Shown here: positions 14,990-24,038 of the stretch, piece by piece | How the letters are laid out: each line of letters opens with the position of its first letter | Position numbering within the stretch: position 1 is the stretch's first letter | NCBI GenBank assembly: GCA_028293725.1 | Contig: JAQGOE010000242.1 | Span: 1-28,317 of the forward strand | Direction of reading: 5' to 3' | Length of the DNA stretch: 28,317 nt | Source: Gammaproteobacteria bacterium | GTDB taxonomy: Bacteria > Pseudomonadota > Gammaproteobacteria > Steroidobacterales > Steroidobacteraceae | Translations under genes and position numbers: made by a program | Notes under the pieces: model-generated | What the model saw: the letters and a program-made list of their open reading frames with translations, nothing else | Told to the model about the DNA's origin: nothing | Databases searched by the model: none

Positions 14990-17275
14990 ATGGCCATGAC
15001 AGAACCTACAGCTTCTCGGGTAACACGCGTGCCGCCGGTGCTCAAGTGGACCGGTATCGTCGTCGGTACCCTTCTTGTTGTGTTGTTGATTGTGCTTGCT
15101 GTGTTGGAGGTAAATGCCGACGCGCTGCGCGGACCCATCGCGCGCATGGCCTCCGCGCATCTTGGCAGGGCAGTGCACATCGACGGACGCCTGCAGCTGC
15201 ACCTGCTCTCGTGGACGCCCCATGCGGTCGTGAACCAACTCCGGATCGCAAACCCGGACTGGGCAAAGTCCGCCGGTGAATCGGCCGACATGATGCGCAT
15301 TGGCGAGCTACAGGTTTCCCTTTCTATCCCCGCTCTCTTCAAGGGCGACGTGCTGCTTCCTTACCTGGGCCTCGACGACAGCGATATCAACCTGATGCGC
15401 GACCCCCAGGAGCGCTCCAACTGGGACTTCGGCGGCGCCAAACCCGCAGCGTCGGCCAAGCCGGCAAAACTCCCCATCCTGGGTCGCCTCCACCTCGGCA
15501 ATGGACATCTCGTGGTGTCGGACGAGGTCCGCAAGCTCCATTTCAAGGGAACCGTCGCGGCCGACCAGGCCGCCAAGGGCGGCGCCCAATCCCTGAGCCT
15601 CAACGGCGATGGCAAAATCAACGGCGAGCCGTTCGGGCTGAAGGCGACGGCTGATTCGCTCATCACCGCCGAAAACCATAAACCCTATACCATCGCGTCC
15701 GACATCCACGCCGGACGTACGAAGGTGAACTCGCGCATCACTATCACCAAGCCCTTTGATTTGGGTTCCGTGGTCGCCGACTTGTCAGCCTCGGGCGATG
15801 ACCTGGCCGACCTCTACTATCTCAGCGGCCTGGCGTTACCCAATACCGCGCCGTACACGGTAGAGGGTCACCTGCAGCGCCAAGGCAGCCTGTTAAAGCT
15901 CACCAACTTCAAGGGCACGCTGGGCAACAGCGATATCCACGGCACGATGTCTATCGAGACCGCCGCGGCACGCCCGATCCTGAGCGCGGATCTGTCGACG
16001 CGGCTGTTGGACATCAAAGATCTCGGGCCGACACTGGGCAGCCGGGCGAAGACCACTCCTTCTTCGCTCAGCCAGAAACAGGCACGCGAGCAGAATCCCG
16101 TGGCCTCCACTGCAAAAGCCCGCGCCGCCACCCAGCACGCCGCACAGACGGGCGCACGCTCCACCTCGGGCGCACCCCTCCCCGATAACGCGGGCAGCAC
16201 CGAAAACCTCCATGGTGCCAAGCCGAAGTCCGCTGAAGCCCGCACTGCAGAGGCGAAGAACGCCGACGAGAAGGCCGCCCGAGGCGAAACGTTACTGCCT
16301 GACGCGAAACTGGACCTGAAGCGCATCCGAGCTATGGACGCGAACGTGAAGTATCGCGCGGAGGCCGTGAAAACCGAAAAGATGTCGATCAAGCAGATTT
16401 CGCTGGCCCTGCGGCTGGAGAATGGCGTGATGACGTTTACCCCCGTTGCGTTCACCCTTCCGCAAGGCACACTGACTTCCAACATCAAGGTGGACGGTTC
16501 ACACGACGTGCCCGAAGTCTCGATCGATTCGCGCATCACCGCGGTCCGCCTGTCGCAGTTCAAGACAAAGGACGGGCAGGAGCCGCTCGACGGCACGATG
16601 GTAGGTCGCGCAATTCTTCACGGACGGGGAAAGTCACTTCACGAAGTAGGGGCCACCGCGGAAGGCACCCTGACCGTAGTTGTCCCCCACGGTGACATCC
16701 GCAAAGCCTTCGCCGAGCTCATGGGAATCAACGCCGCCAACGGACTCGGCCTGCTATTGACCGGGAATCAAGATAAGACCGGCATCCGTTGCGGTGTCGC
16801 CAATTTCAAGGCGGAAGGCGGCGTGTTCGCTGCCCAGGACATTGTGATCGATACCGAGAAAGTGCTGATCACCGGCAAGGGTGAGATCGATCTGGGCTCC
16901 GAGGATCTCGATCTGACGATCAATGGCCAGCCGAAGAAATTCCGCTTCTTCCGCGTCAAATCGCCCATAGAGGTCAGTGGCACGCTCTCGAAGCCGAAAG
17001 TAGGGTTGAAGCCGGGTAACACGCCGGGGCAGGCAGCCCTGGCCACCGCCCTCGGAGTGTTGGCGACGCCGTTGGCCTCGGTGCTGGCCTTCATCGATCC
17101 CGGCCTGGCAAAGGACGCCGACTGCGGCGCCTTACTCGCGGAATCAGAGCGTCAAGGGGCTCCGCAGATCAAGGGCGGCGAGGCGAAGGACGAGCCCAAC
17201 AAACCCAAGCCACCCAAACAGGACGCACCCATCAAGGACGCTCAGCGCTCCACGAAGGCGCGTTCGATTACATAA
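14990..17275 (+). CDS. AsmA family protein
   Basis: This 761-residue protein is anchored by one N-terminal membrane helix (WTGIVVGTLLVVLLIVLAVL) and is otherwise predicted to be periplasmic. It has AsmA features at both ends: the N-terminal HLGRAVHIDGRLQLHLLSW and LRIANPDW, and the C-terminal domain with MTFTPVAFTLPQGTL, LDGTMVGRAILHGRGKS and GEIDLGSEDLDLTINGQPKK. Between them lies a low-complexity Ala/Lys/Glu-rich insert of about 80 residues (roughly 350-430). AsmA-like proteins are long beta-rich proteins linked to lipid transport or outer-membrane homeostasis. The start is ATG at 14990 with a second in-frame ATG at 14996; neither has a strong ribosome site. The last 34 bases overlap the convergent reductase gene. 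Confidence 0.88.
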   Translation: MAMTEPTASRVTRVPPVLKWTGIVVGTLLVVLLIVLAVLEVNADALRGPIARMASAHLGRAVHIDGRLQLHLLSWTPHAVVNQLRIANPDWAKSAGESADMMRIGELQVSLSIPALFKGDVLLPYLGLDDSDINLMRDPQERSNWDFGGAKPAASAKPAKLPILGRLHLGNGHLVVSDEVRKLHFKGTVAADQAAKGGAQSLSLNGDGKINGEPFGLKATADSLITAENHKPYTIASDIHAGRTKVNSRITITKPFDLGSVVADLSASGDDLADLYYLSGLALPNTAPYTVEGHLQRQGSLLKLTNFKGTLGNSDIHGTMSIETAAARPILSADLSTRLLDIKDLGPTLGSRAKTTPSSLSQKQAREQNPVASTAKARAATQHAAQTGARSTSGAPLPDNAGSTENLHGAKPKSAEARTAEAKNADEKAARGETLLPDAKLDLKRIRAMDANVKYRAEAVKTEKMSIKQISLALRLENGVMTFTPVAFTLPQGTLTSNIKVDGSHDVPEVSIDSRITAVRLSQFKTKDGQEPLDGTMVGRAILHGRGKSLHEVGATAEGTLTVVVPHGDIRKAFAELMGINAANGLGLLLTGNQDKTGIRCGVANFKAEGGVFAAQDIVIDTEKVLITGKGEIDLGSEDLDLTINGQPKKFRFFRVKSPIEVSGTLSKPKVGLKPGNTPGQAALATALGVLATPLASVLAFIDPGLAKDADCGALLAESERQGAPQIKGGEAKDEPNKPKPPKQDAPIKDAQRSTKARSIT

Positions 17276-18018
17276 TCGCCAGGCTCACCGATATGCGGCG
17301 AGATGGCGAAACCTCGACCATCCAGTAACGCGCGAGTATCGGCGAGCATGGCGGGTGATCCGCATACCATAACGCGGTCCTGCGCGGGATCGAGCGTCGG
17401 CAGATGCAGATCACGGCACAGGCGGCCCGACTCCAGAAGGGTCGTCAATCGACCGTGATTCGCATGCGGCTCGCGCGTAACCGTCGGATAGTAGTGAAGC
17501 TTGTCGCGCACCAGATCACCCAGATATTCGTGGGTCTTGAGCTCCTCGATACGGTGTTTCACCACCGCGGACTCCCTCGTCCAACGTACGCCGTGAACGA
17601 GCACGACGTGCTCGAAACGCTCGTAGACCTCGGGATCTTTGATGAGGCTCATGAACGGTGCAGCGCCGGTTCCGGTGCTGAGCAGGTACAGACGCTTACC
17701 GGGTTTGAGGTCATGTAGGAGCAGCGTGCCCGTGGGCTTGCGGCTTATCAGCACCTCGTCGCCCTCGCGGATGTGCTGCAGACGTGAGGTCAGCGGGCCG
17801 TCGGGCACCTTGATGCTGAGGAACTCCAGGTGCTCCTCGTGATTCGCGCTGGCGATGCTATAAGCCCGCAGCAGCGGCCGGCTGTCCACATGCAGCCCCA
17901 CCATGACGAACTGGCCATTCTCGAAACGCAGCGCTGAATCACGGGTGGTCGTGAAAGTGAATTGCGTATCCGTCCAGTGATGTACTTTGAGTACCCGCTC
18001 CGCACCTATGGCCGCCAA
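17242..18018 (-). CDS. fpr: Ferredoxin-NADP reductase
   Basis: This 258-residue flavoprotein transfers electrons between NADPH and ferredoxin or flavodoxin. Visible motifs are RAYSIAS for FAD binding, STGTGAAPFMSLI for the nucleotide site, VMVCGSPAML, and the C-terminal GDYVIERAFVER tail characteristic of the bacterial Fpr subclass. Length is normal. The start is TTG at 18018, supported by AGGTGA six bases upstream; no ATG is available nearby. It diverges from the SDR gene across 131 bases and ends inside the AsmA gene by 34 bases. Fpr commonly serves oxidative stress defence and iron-sulfur or haem pathways. Confidence 0.92.
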   Translation of the reverse strand: MAAIGAERVLKVHHWTDTQFTFTTTRDSALRFENGQFVMVGLHVDSRPLLRAYSIASANHEEHLEFLSIKVPDGPLTSRLQHIREGDEVLISRKPTGTLLLHDLKPGKRLYLLSTGTGAAPFMSLIKDPEVYERFEHVVLVHGVRWTRESAVVKHRIEELKTHEYLGDLVRDKLHYYPTVTREPHANHGRLTTLLESGRLCRDLHLPTLDPAQDRVMVCGSPAMLADTRALLDGRGFAISPHIGEPGDYVIERAFVER

Positions 18019-18149
18019 GATCTGTCACCTGCGCTGACGTCAATGAAACCGGAATGTTACAAGGTGCGGCCACGGAACGATGATTTTTCCGGCTATAGAG
18101 TCATAATCACCGAGCATTAGGAACGCGGACGACGCCAGGGGGTGGGGAA
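18019..18149. promoter_or_regulatory. Divergent promoter region, fpr and SDR genes
   Basis: The 131-base gap separates two divergent starts. The AT-rich stretch around 18083-18110 contains TATAGA and CATAAT, possible -10 hexamers for the plus-strand SDR gene. The SDR gene also has a strong ribosome site, GGGGGTGGGG. Regulator sites are not recognised. Confidence 0.35.
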
Positions 18150-18998
18150 ATGACGCAATTGGCAGACAAGGGGCTCAAGGGGCGAACGCTCTTTATTACC
18201 GGTGCGAGCCGCGGCATTGGCCTCGCTATCGCCCTCCGGGCTGCCCGTGACGGCGCGAACATTACCGTCGCCGCGAAGACCGAAGAACCCCATCCGAAGC
18301 TGCCCGGCACCATCTACAGCGCCGCCCGGGAAATCGAAGCCGCGGGGGGCAAGGCCCTGCCAGTGCCGGTCGATATTCGCAACGACGCACAGGTCGCGGA
18401 TGCCATCGCCCAGACGGTGAAGACGTTCGGGGGCATCGACATCCTCATCAACAATGCCAGTGCAATAAGTCTCACGAACACCGCCGAAACGGACATGAAG
18501 CGTTTCGATCTGATGCACCAGATCAACACCCGGGGCTCCTACCTGTGCTCGAAGCTGTGCGTGCCGCACCTGGCGCGCTCGTCGAATCCACACATCCTGA
18601 TGCTGGCGCCGCCGCTCAATGTCACGGAGCGGTGGTTCGCGCCGCACCTGGCCTATTCGCTCGCGAAGTACGGGATGAGTCTTTGCGTGCTCGGACTCGC
18701 GGGAGAGTTGCGTATGCAGGGGATCGCCGTGAATGCGCTCTGGCCCCGCACCGTGATCGGTACCGCTGCGTTGCAAGTCGCGATGACGGGTCGTGACTCC
18801 AGCGAGCGCCGCCGCGTTCGCAAGCCCGAGATCGTGTCCGACGCCGCGCACGCCATCCTGACAAAGCCCAGCCGCGAGTTCACTGGCCAATTCTGTCTCG
18901 ACGACGAGGTGCTGCGCGCGGCCGGGACCACCGATTTCACTCAATATCGCGATGCGGGCATCCGGGAGGAGGATCTCTTGCCAGACTTCTTTCTTTGA
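18150..18998 (+). CDS. Short-chain dehydrogenase, HSDL2-like, with Ser-to-Ala change
   Basis: The 282-residue protein has the classical SDR Rossmann fold: TGASRGIG (17-24), NNASAI (~101-106), Asn 126, and YSLAK with Tyr 169 and Lys 173. The overall pattern (AKYGMSLCVLGLAGEL, NALWPRTVIGTAA) fits the hydroxysteroid dehydrogenase-like 2 (HSDL2) group, bacterial members of which are usually annotated as NAD(P)-dependent oxidoreductases. At the position of the catalytic Ser (family usually reads SPPLN) this protein has APPLN with Ala 153, so activity may be altered. The start has a strong GGGGGTGGGGAA site. The gene stands alone, divergent from fpr. Confidence 0.85.
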   Translation: MTQLADKGLKGRTLFITGASRGIGLAIALRAARDGANITVAAKTEEPHPKLPGTIYSAAREIEAAGGKALPVPVDIRNDAQVADAIAQTVKTFGGIDILINNASAISLTNTAETDMKRFDLMHQINTRGSYLCSKLCVPHLARSSNPHILMLAPPLNVTERWFAPHLAYSLAKYGMSLCVLGLAGELRMQGIAVNALWPRTVIGTAALQVAMTGRDSSERRRVRKPEIVSDAAHAILTKPSREFTGQFCLDDEVLRAAGTTDFTQYRDAGIREEDLLPDFFL

Positions 18999-19159
18999 AC
19001 GAATTATCGCGCCGCACAATAGCGTCGCGGGCGCGGCAGGGTTAGAGTTGGTACGTTGAGATGATGATGCTCTGACGGCGGGGCGCAACCCACGGACGGA
19101 TTTCATCACCAAGATCAAGGAAACGGCGGAATCGGCCGCCCGATGCAGCAAGCTGACAC

Positions 19160-19402
19160 TTGAAGAACTCGTCGACCCCGTCTGATCCGAGCCTGGCGGC
19201 GCTGCTTCACGACCTGAACCAGCCCCTTACAGCGATCCTGAGCAACGCCCGGGCCGCGCAGCGCTTCCTCTCGAATCCGACGCTCGACCACCATGCTGAG
19301 ATGCACGATATCCTCGAGGACATCGTTGCCGACGACAAGAAAGCCGCGGGTATTGTCCAGAAATTAAGACAAGCCATCAAGGACGCGGAAGGAGATGGAT
19401 GA
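19160..19402 (+). CDS. Stand-alone histidine kinase DHp-domain protein
   Basis: This 80-residue protein is almost entirely a dimerisation/phospho-acceptor (DHp) domain of the FixL-like class: LHDLNQPLTAILSNARAA with candidate His 17, then DILEDIVADDKKAAGIVQKL. No sensor domain precedes it and no ATP-binding domain follows. The start is a TTG at 19160, six bases after an in-frame stop, and no ribosome site is visible. Its stop overlaps the FixJ-type regulator as ATGA, and AAGGAG for that gene lies within its last codons, so the two are translationally coupled. It could be a phosphotransfer or docking protein, or a remnant of a larger kinase. The open frame and coupling favour a working gene. 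Confidence 0.65.
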   Translation: MKNSSTPSDPSLAALLHDLNQPLTAILSNARAAQRFLSNPTLDHHAEMHDILEDIVADDKKAAGIVQKLRQAIKDAEGDG

Positions 19403-20031
19403 TGAGCCTGCAGCAGGGAACCGTTTTCATTGTGGATGACGATCCGGACGTCTGCCGCGCCGTCGGACGGCTCGTGCGCGGCGCGGGATACGAGGTGCGT
19501 GAATTCAACTCCGCGCGGGACTTCCTAGTGGCGCACGAGTCCGAGCCGCCGGGTTGTCTGCTTCTCGATCTTTCGATGCCCGAGGTCGACGGACTGCAAT
19601 TGCAACAGAGTCTCGTGGCGGCCGGCTGCCACCGCCCCATCGTATTCTTGAGCGCCAACGGCGACGTTCCCAACACCGTGCGCGCCATGAAAGCGGGCGC
19701 CGTGAATTTTCTCACCAAGCCCGTCGATCGCGACGAGCTCATCGGGGCCCTCACGGAAGCCTTCGCGATCGATGCTGCGGGACGCGCCAAATGGGAGACC
19801 CGCCACACCATCTCCGGCCGGATGGCCACGCTCACGCCACGTGAACGGCAGGTTCTCGAAAAGGTCGTGGCCGGCCGACTCAACAAACAGATTGCCGCGG
19901 AACTGGGTACCGTCGAGAAGACGATCAAGGTGCACCGCTCGCGAGTCATGCAGAAACTGCATGCCAGCTCGCTCATCCAACTCATCGAAATCGCCAAGCT
20001 TGGCGGAGTCTCTGCCACGCATGACGCGTAA
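19399..20031 (+). CDS. FixJ-family response regulator
   Basis: This 210-residue regulator has an N-terminal receiver (FIVDDDPDVCR, phospho-acceptor Asp 57 in LLLDLSMPE, FLSANGD, Lys 107 in LTKPVD). A C-terminal LuxR-type helix-turn-helix follows (LTPRERQVLEKVVAGRLNKQ, KTIKVHRSRVMQKL). This is the FixJ/TodT arrangement. The start ATG is preceded by AAGGAG at ideal spacing. A full cognate kinase is not adjacent on the same strand: the upstream partner has only a DHp domain, and the convergent hybrid kinase lies 216 bases away. Targets are unknown. Confidence 0.92.
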   Translation: MMSLQQGTVFIVDDDPDVCRAVGRLVRGAGYEVREFNSARDFLVAHESEPPGCLLLDLSMPEVDGLQLQQSLVAAGCHRPIVFLSANGDVPNTVRAMKAGAVNFLTKPVDRDELIGALTEAFAIDAAGRAKWETRHTISGRMATLTPRERQVLEKVVAGRLNKQIAAELGTVEKTIKVHRSRVMQKLHASSLIQLIEIAKLGGVSATHDA

Positions 20032-20247
20032 CGCATGGACCAAGGGCCAATAGCCCACGCGCCCGGACGGCGCAAGATGACACTTGGGTCGGACGCGGTG
20101 GTCGGGCTGCAAGCGGCACTATCGGCACATCATCGGCGTCGTGTTCGCGGGCTCATCACCCTCGCACGACCGCCCATCCGCGCACAGGGACGGTACGGAT
20201 GATTCGGTGACTTGCAGTGATGGCTGCCGCGTCGACCTGTTTTACTG
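20032..20247. other. Intergenic region between convergent FixJ and hybrid-kinase genes
   Basis: These 216 bases separate the stop codons of two convergent genes. I see no strong hairpin with a T-run, no open frame that looks coding, and no repeat. Confidence 0.5.
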
Positions 20248-23200
20248 CTACCAGGCCAGCATCTCCGTCACGTTGCGCACTGCCGCGAGCAGACTTTCCT
20301 CGTCGAACGGCTTAGCGAGGTGCGCCGCGAAGCCCGCTTGCAGGCTGCGGGCAACATCCTCATCGTAGACACTCCCGCTCATGGCGATCGCCGGCACTTG
20401 GCCGTTGCTGCCGAGCCGCGCAAAGCGTGAGCGCATACGGGGCAGTAATTCGATGCCACTGCCGTCGGGCAGGCTCAGATCACAAATGGCGAGATCGAAC
20501 GTCGCGCGCTCTCCTACCGTCGTGGCCGCGGCAAGGCTGGGAACACAGACGACGAAGTGGCCGTGACTCGTCAGCAGTCGGCGGCAGGCTTTCGCAACAC
20601 CCTCGTGGTCTTCGACGAGGAGTATGCGCAATGCGTGCGGGGCGCCACTGTCGTCACTCTTCATCGGGAGCTCATGCAGATGGGCGGTACTTGACGCCAC
20701 TTCCAGCTCCGAAGTCGCCGCATCGAGCATGCGGGAGTTGGCGGCGGCAGTGGCATCGAGGTCCGCAGTTTCAGTGCCGTCGTCTGCGATGGGTTGAGAA
20801 TCGGGCGTGTGGAGCGGCAAAGTGACGGTAAACGTCGCTCCTTGGCCTTCCCCCTCGCTCGCCGCCGCGATACTCCCGCCGTGCAGCTCGATGATCCGGT
20901 GAGCGATGGCGAGACCGAGCCCGAGTCCTTGCGAGCGGCGCTCCCGACTGACTCCCTGCCAGTAGCGCTCGAAGAGGTGAGGCAATTCTTCCGGCGCGAT
21001 TCCCTGCCCCGAGTCGCGGACGAGCAGTTCCACGTGTTCGCCGCAGCGCGCATAGCGAAGCTGGATCCGGCCCCCGGGCGGGGTAAAGCGGATCGCGTTC
21101 GAAAGCAGATTCCAGACGACCTGTTGCAACCTTTCCAAATCACCGTTGACGGTGCCGGCGCCGCTTTCCAACGCGGTCTCGACAGTGAGGTTCTTGGCAA
21201 GGGCGGCGGGCCGGAATGAATCGACCACGATTCCTACCATTTGCGCTAGCGAAGCAACAGGTCTTGGGTCGATACGCAGGCGGCCGGTGACGATGCGTGA
21301 GATGTCCAGGAGGTCGTCGACGAGTCGACGTTGCACGCGCGCGTTGCGGTCGATGAGCTCCAGCGCGTGGACCGCTTCGCTGGGGTCGAGCCGGTTGTCC
21401 TTGAGAAGAGCGGTCCAAGCCAGCACCGCCATCAACGGCGTACGCAGCTCATGCGACAGCATCGTAAAGAAGATGTCCCGGGCGCGGTTCGCCTGTTCCG
21501 CCGTTTCACGTGCGCGCCGTTCGGCAGCGTGCAGGCGCGCCTGCGCGAGCCGGGATTCCACACGGGCCAACAGTTCCCGGGCTGAGAAGGGCTTGATGAC
21601 GTAGTCGTCCGCTCCGGCCCGTAGTCCTTCAGACGACGCTTCCTCACCGGCGCGCGCCGAAAGCAACATGACAGGTAACTTCTCGGACGCTGTATTGGCA
21701 CGGATCGCACTCAGGAGCCCAAAGCCGTCCATGACGGGCATCATGACATCGGCAATGACGAGATCCGGCAGCCTTTGCCGGATGTGCTCCATGGCTACCA
21801 CCCCGTCCGGGGCGGTCTCAACCTGCCAACGGCCGCCGAGGAGGTGGCGCAGATAGCCGCGCATGTCGGCGTTGTCGTCGACGATCAGAATGCGTGCCTG
21901 GGCCGCGTCAGCTGCTCGAGGTGTTTCACTCTCGCTGGTGGATGTTGCCTCGCCCGACTCAGGATTGAACGCCGCGCTGCCACCGTCGGGCAGCCACCCC
22001 AGCGCCTCCTCGACGAAGGGCAAAGCACCGATTCGAGCGCGTTCGAGCGTTCGCATGCGGCCGATGCGTTCCGTCGGCAAATGAGCAGAGCCGCGTGGAA
22101 TGCGCAATGTAATCGCGGTTCCGACACCGACTTCGCTACGGGCTTCGATGCTGCCGCCGTGCAGCTTCACCAACTCCTGCACCAGCGACAGGCCGATGCC
22201 GGAACCCTCGTGAGTGCGCGCCTGCGTCGTACGGCCACGAAAGAAACGCTCGAACAAGCGCGGGAGGTCTTCGGCCGCCACACCACAACCGGTATCACTC
22301 ACCTGTAGCTCAATGTGGTCGCCGAGCGCCTGCTGCGAGACCCGTACTTCCCCCTTGAACGTGAATTTGAAGGCGTTGGAAACCAGGTTGAGAACGATCT
22401 TTTCCCACATGTCCCGATCGACGTACACGTCATCGGGCAGTTTTGGGCAGTCGAGCGTCAGCGCTACGCCGGCGCGCTCGAATGCAGAGCGGAAGACGCT
22501 CGCGAGGTCCATCGTGAGACCGGCCAGATCCGTTGCCTCATAGCTGGCCTCGATGCGTCCTGCTTCGATGCGAGAAAACTCCAGGAGCGAGTTGACGAGC
22601 TTCAACAAGCGGGCGCCACCGCGTCGGGCGATCTCGAGAAGGCTTCTGTCAGCATCCTCCAGCGTTGTGCGTGCGAGCAGATCGTCCAGAGGCGCGAGCA
22701 ACAGGGTAAGCGGCGTCCGCAGCTCGTGGCTGATGTTACTGAAGAACACCGTCTTGGCGCGATCGAGCTCGGCGAGCGCCTGCGCCCGCTCGCGGACATG
22801 TTGTTTGGCCCGGGCGCTCGAGATCGCCGTCTCCAGGTGATTGGCGATGAGCTCATGAAACGCGCGCGACTCATCGAGGGGTCGCATCGGGTTTACGCCG
22901 GCAATCAGCACCGCCGCGAGATGCTCGCCGCCGGGGTTCAGCACGGGAAGCGCCAACGCTTGCTGAGGCGTCACCTCCGGTGTGCGAACCAGACCTTGGA
23001 TAACATGCTGAATGTCGTCTATTAGCACTGCGGTTCGAGATGCTGCGACCCGCGCAATCGCGCACGTCGGCGTGTCAGCGAAGTCGATCGTCTCCGTGAT
23101 ACCGCGCGGAAGCGAGATGAGTCCTGCGGTTCCGGCGACGTGCGCCCGTTTTCCATCTTTATCCAATAGATAGAGCAGGGCGAAGGGCAAATCGCGCGGG

Positions 23201-23856
23201 TTGCCCTCTAGGGTCGCGACGGCAGACTGACACGCGGCCTCCGGCGTCTCAGCCAACGAGCTGCGCGCGGCCAGCGCTCGCAGGCAATTGATCTGCCGCT
23301 CGGCGATGACACGTGCCGTGTTCTCGATGGCCGTGCAGAAAATGCCGTTCGGCTGGTTCTTGTCGTCGCGGAGGGCGGCGAACGAGAAGGTGAGGTAGGT
23401 TTCTTCCAGGTAGCCGCTGCGCTCGAGGGGCATCAGCAGATCGGCTTCGCCCGTCGGCTCGCCGGTGGTGAGGGTGTGGGTGAACCGCGGTAACAGGATC
23501 TCGTTCCAGATTTCCTTCCAGGCCACCGGTACCGGCAGTCCGAGCGCGGCAGGGTGTCGGGAGGCGCCGGCGAGCGGAATGAACGCGTCGTTGTAGAAGT
23601 AGATCAGCTCTTTGCCGAGACCGATGGCCGTCGGGAAGCTCGAATCGAGAATGATCTGCACGGCATGACGCCAGCTCTCGGGCCAGAACTCCACCGGGCC
23701 GATAGGCGTTGCCGACCAATCGAACTCCCGGAAGCGGCGCGCCATCTCGCCGCGAGCGGCTGGCGTTTCCTCTGGGCGGCGCCGCGCGGAGTCCTCAGGG
23801 AGCTTGAGCTCGACATCCCTGATACGCGCTGAAACAACGTTCCGACTGGAGCTCAT
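20248..23856 (-). CDS. Hybrid sensor histidine kinase with two kinase cores and two receivers
   Basis: The 1202-residue cytoplasmic protein has no membrane helix. From the chosen start the order is: a PAS-like sensor (~40-180), a GAF-like domain (~200-345), and a first DHp (His 377, NISHELRTPL) with ATPase domain (LNLVSNAFKF, GSGIGLSLV). A receiver follows (Asp 703, LVIADVMMPV), then a second DHp (His 802, MLSHELRTPL) with ATPase domain (LLSNAIRF, GLGLGLAIAH), and a final receiver (Asp 1126, AICDLSLPDG). This is a two-stage internal phosphorelay, whose final partner is unknown. The start at 23856 has GGGGAG upstream; the open frame extends 27 codons further but lacks support. It faces the FixJ gene and follows the Cache-CheW gene on the same strand. 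Confidence 0.9.
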   Translation of the reverse strand: MSSSRNVVSARIRDVELKLPEDSARRRPEETPAARGEMARRFREFDWSATPIGPVEFWPESWRHAVQIILDSSFPTAIGLGKELIYFYNDAFIPLAGASRHPAALGLPVPVAWKEIWNEILLPRFTHTLTTGEPTGEADLLMPLERSGYLEETYLTFSFAALRDDKNQPNGIFCTAIENTARVIAERQINCLRALAARSSLAETPEAACQSAVATLEGNPRDLPFALLYLLDKDGKRAHVAGTAGLISLPRGITETIDFADTPTCAIARVAASRTAVLIDDIQHVIQGLVRTPEVTPQQALALPVLNPGGEHLAAVLIAGVNPMRPLDESRAFHELIANHLETAISSARAKQHVRERAQALAELDRAKTVFFSNISHELRTPLTLLLAPLDDLLARTTLEDADRSLLEIARRGGARLLKLVNSLLEFSRIEAGRIEASYEATDLAGLTMDLASVFRSAFERAGVALTLDCPKLPDDVYVDRDMWEKIVLNLVSNAFKFTFKGEVRVSQQALGDHIELQVSDTGCGVAAEDLPRLFERFFRGRTTQARTHEGSGIGLSLVQELVKLHGGSIEARSEVGVGTAITLRIPRGSAHLPTERIGRMRTLERARIGALPFVEEALGWLPDGGSAAFNPESGEATSTSESETPRAADAAQARILIVDDNADMRGYLRHLLGGRWQVETAPDGVVAMEHIRQRLPDLVIADVMMPVMDGFGLLSAIRANTASEKLPVMLLSARAGEEASSEGLRAGADDYVIKPFSARELLARVESRLAQARLHAAERRARETAEQANRARDIFFTMLSHELRTPLMAVLAWTALLKDNRLDPSEAVHALELIDRNARVQRRLVDDLLDISRIVTGRLRIDPRPVASLAQMVGIVVDSFRPAALAKNLTVETALESGAGTVNGDLERLQQVVWNLLSNAIRFTPPGGRIQLRYARCGEHVELLVRDSGQGIAPEELPHLFERYWQGVSRERRSQGLGLGLAIAHRIIELHGGSIAAASEGEGQGATFTVTLPLHTPDSQPIADDGTETADLDATAAANSRMLDAATSELEVASSTAHLHELPMKSDDSGAPHALRILLVEDHEGVAKACRRLLTSHGHFVVCVPSLAAATTVGERATFDLAICDLSLPDGSGIELLPRMRSRFARLGSNGQVPAIAMSGSVYDEDVARSLQAGFAAHLAKPFDEESLLAAVRNVTEMLAW

Positions 23857-23976
23857 GCGTTGTGTCACTCCCCTTGACCGATATGCGACCTTGCTGCGGA
23901 GAATAATCCCGATGCGGCGCGGGCGATACACGTGCAACGCGGATAGAACACGTTAGTGCGTATGCAGAGGAGTTGT

Positions 23977-24007
23977 GCACCGCACTTTGCTGAAGCAAAG
24001 TCGGTGC
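23977..24007. terminator. Long imperfect hairpin behind the Cache-CheW gene
   Basis: GCACCG-C-ACTTTGC (23977-23990) pairs with GCAAAGT-CGGTGC (23995-24007) over a TGAA loop, with one bulged C: 13 pairs in all. It lies 31 bases behind the stop of the minus-strand Cache-CheW gene and 120 bases before the hybrid kinase. No T-run follows, so it may be a terminator or an mRNA 3'-end structure. Confidence 0.5.
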
Positions 24008-24038
24008 CATGCGACATATTCGTCGCTCGGCGGGGATG

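Noticed and set aside
19060..19190. Open stretch before the DHp gene, ending TAESAARCSKLTLEELVDPV
   Set aside because: It reads like protein but follows a stop and contains no ATG, GTG or TTG start, so it cannot be supported as a gene.
20084..20368. 94-residue plus-strand open frame between the FixJ and hybrid-kinase genes
   Set aside because: Half of it is antisense to the hybrid kinase and it has no ribosome site or recognisable motif.
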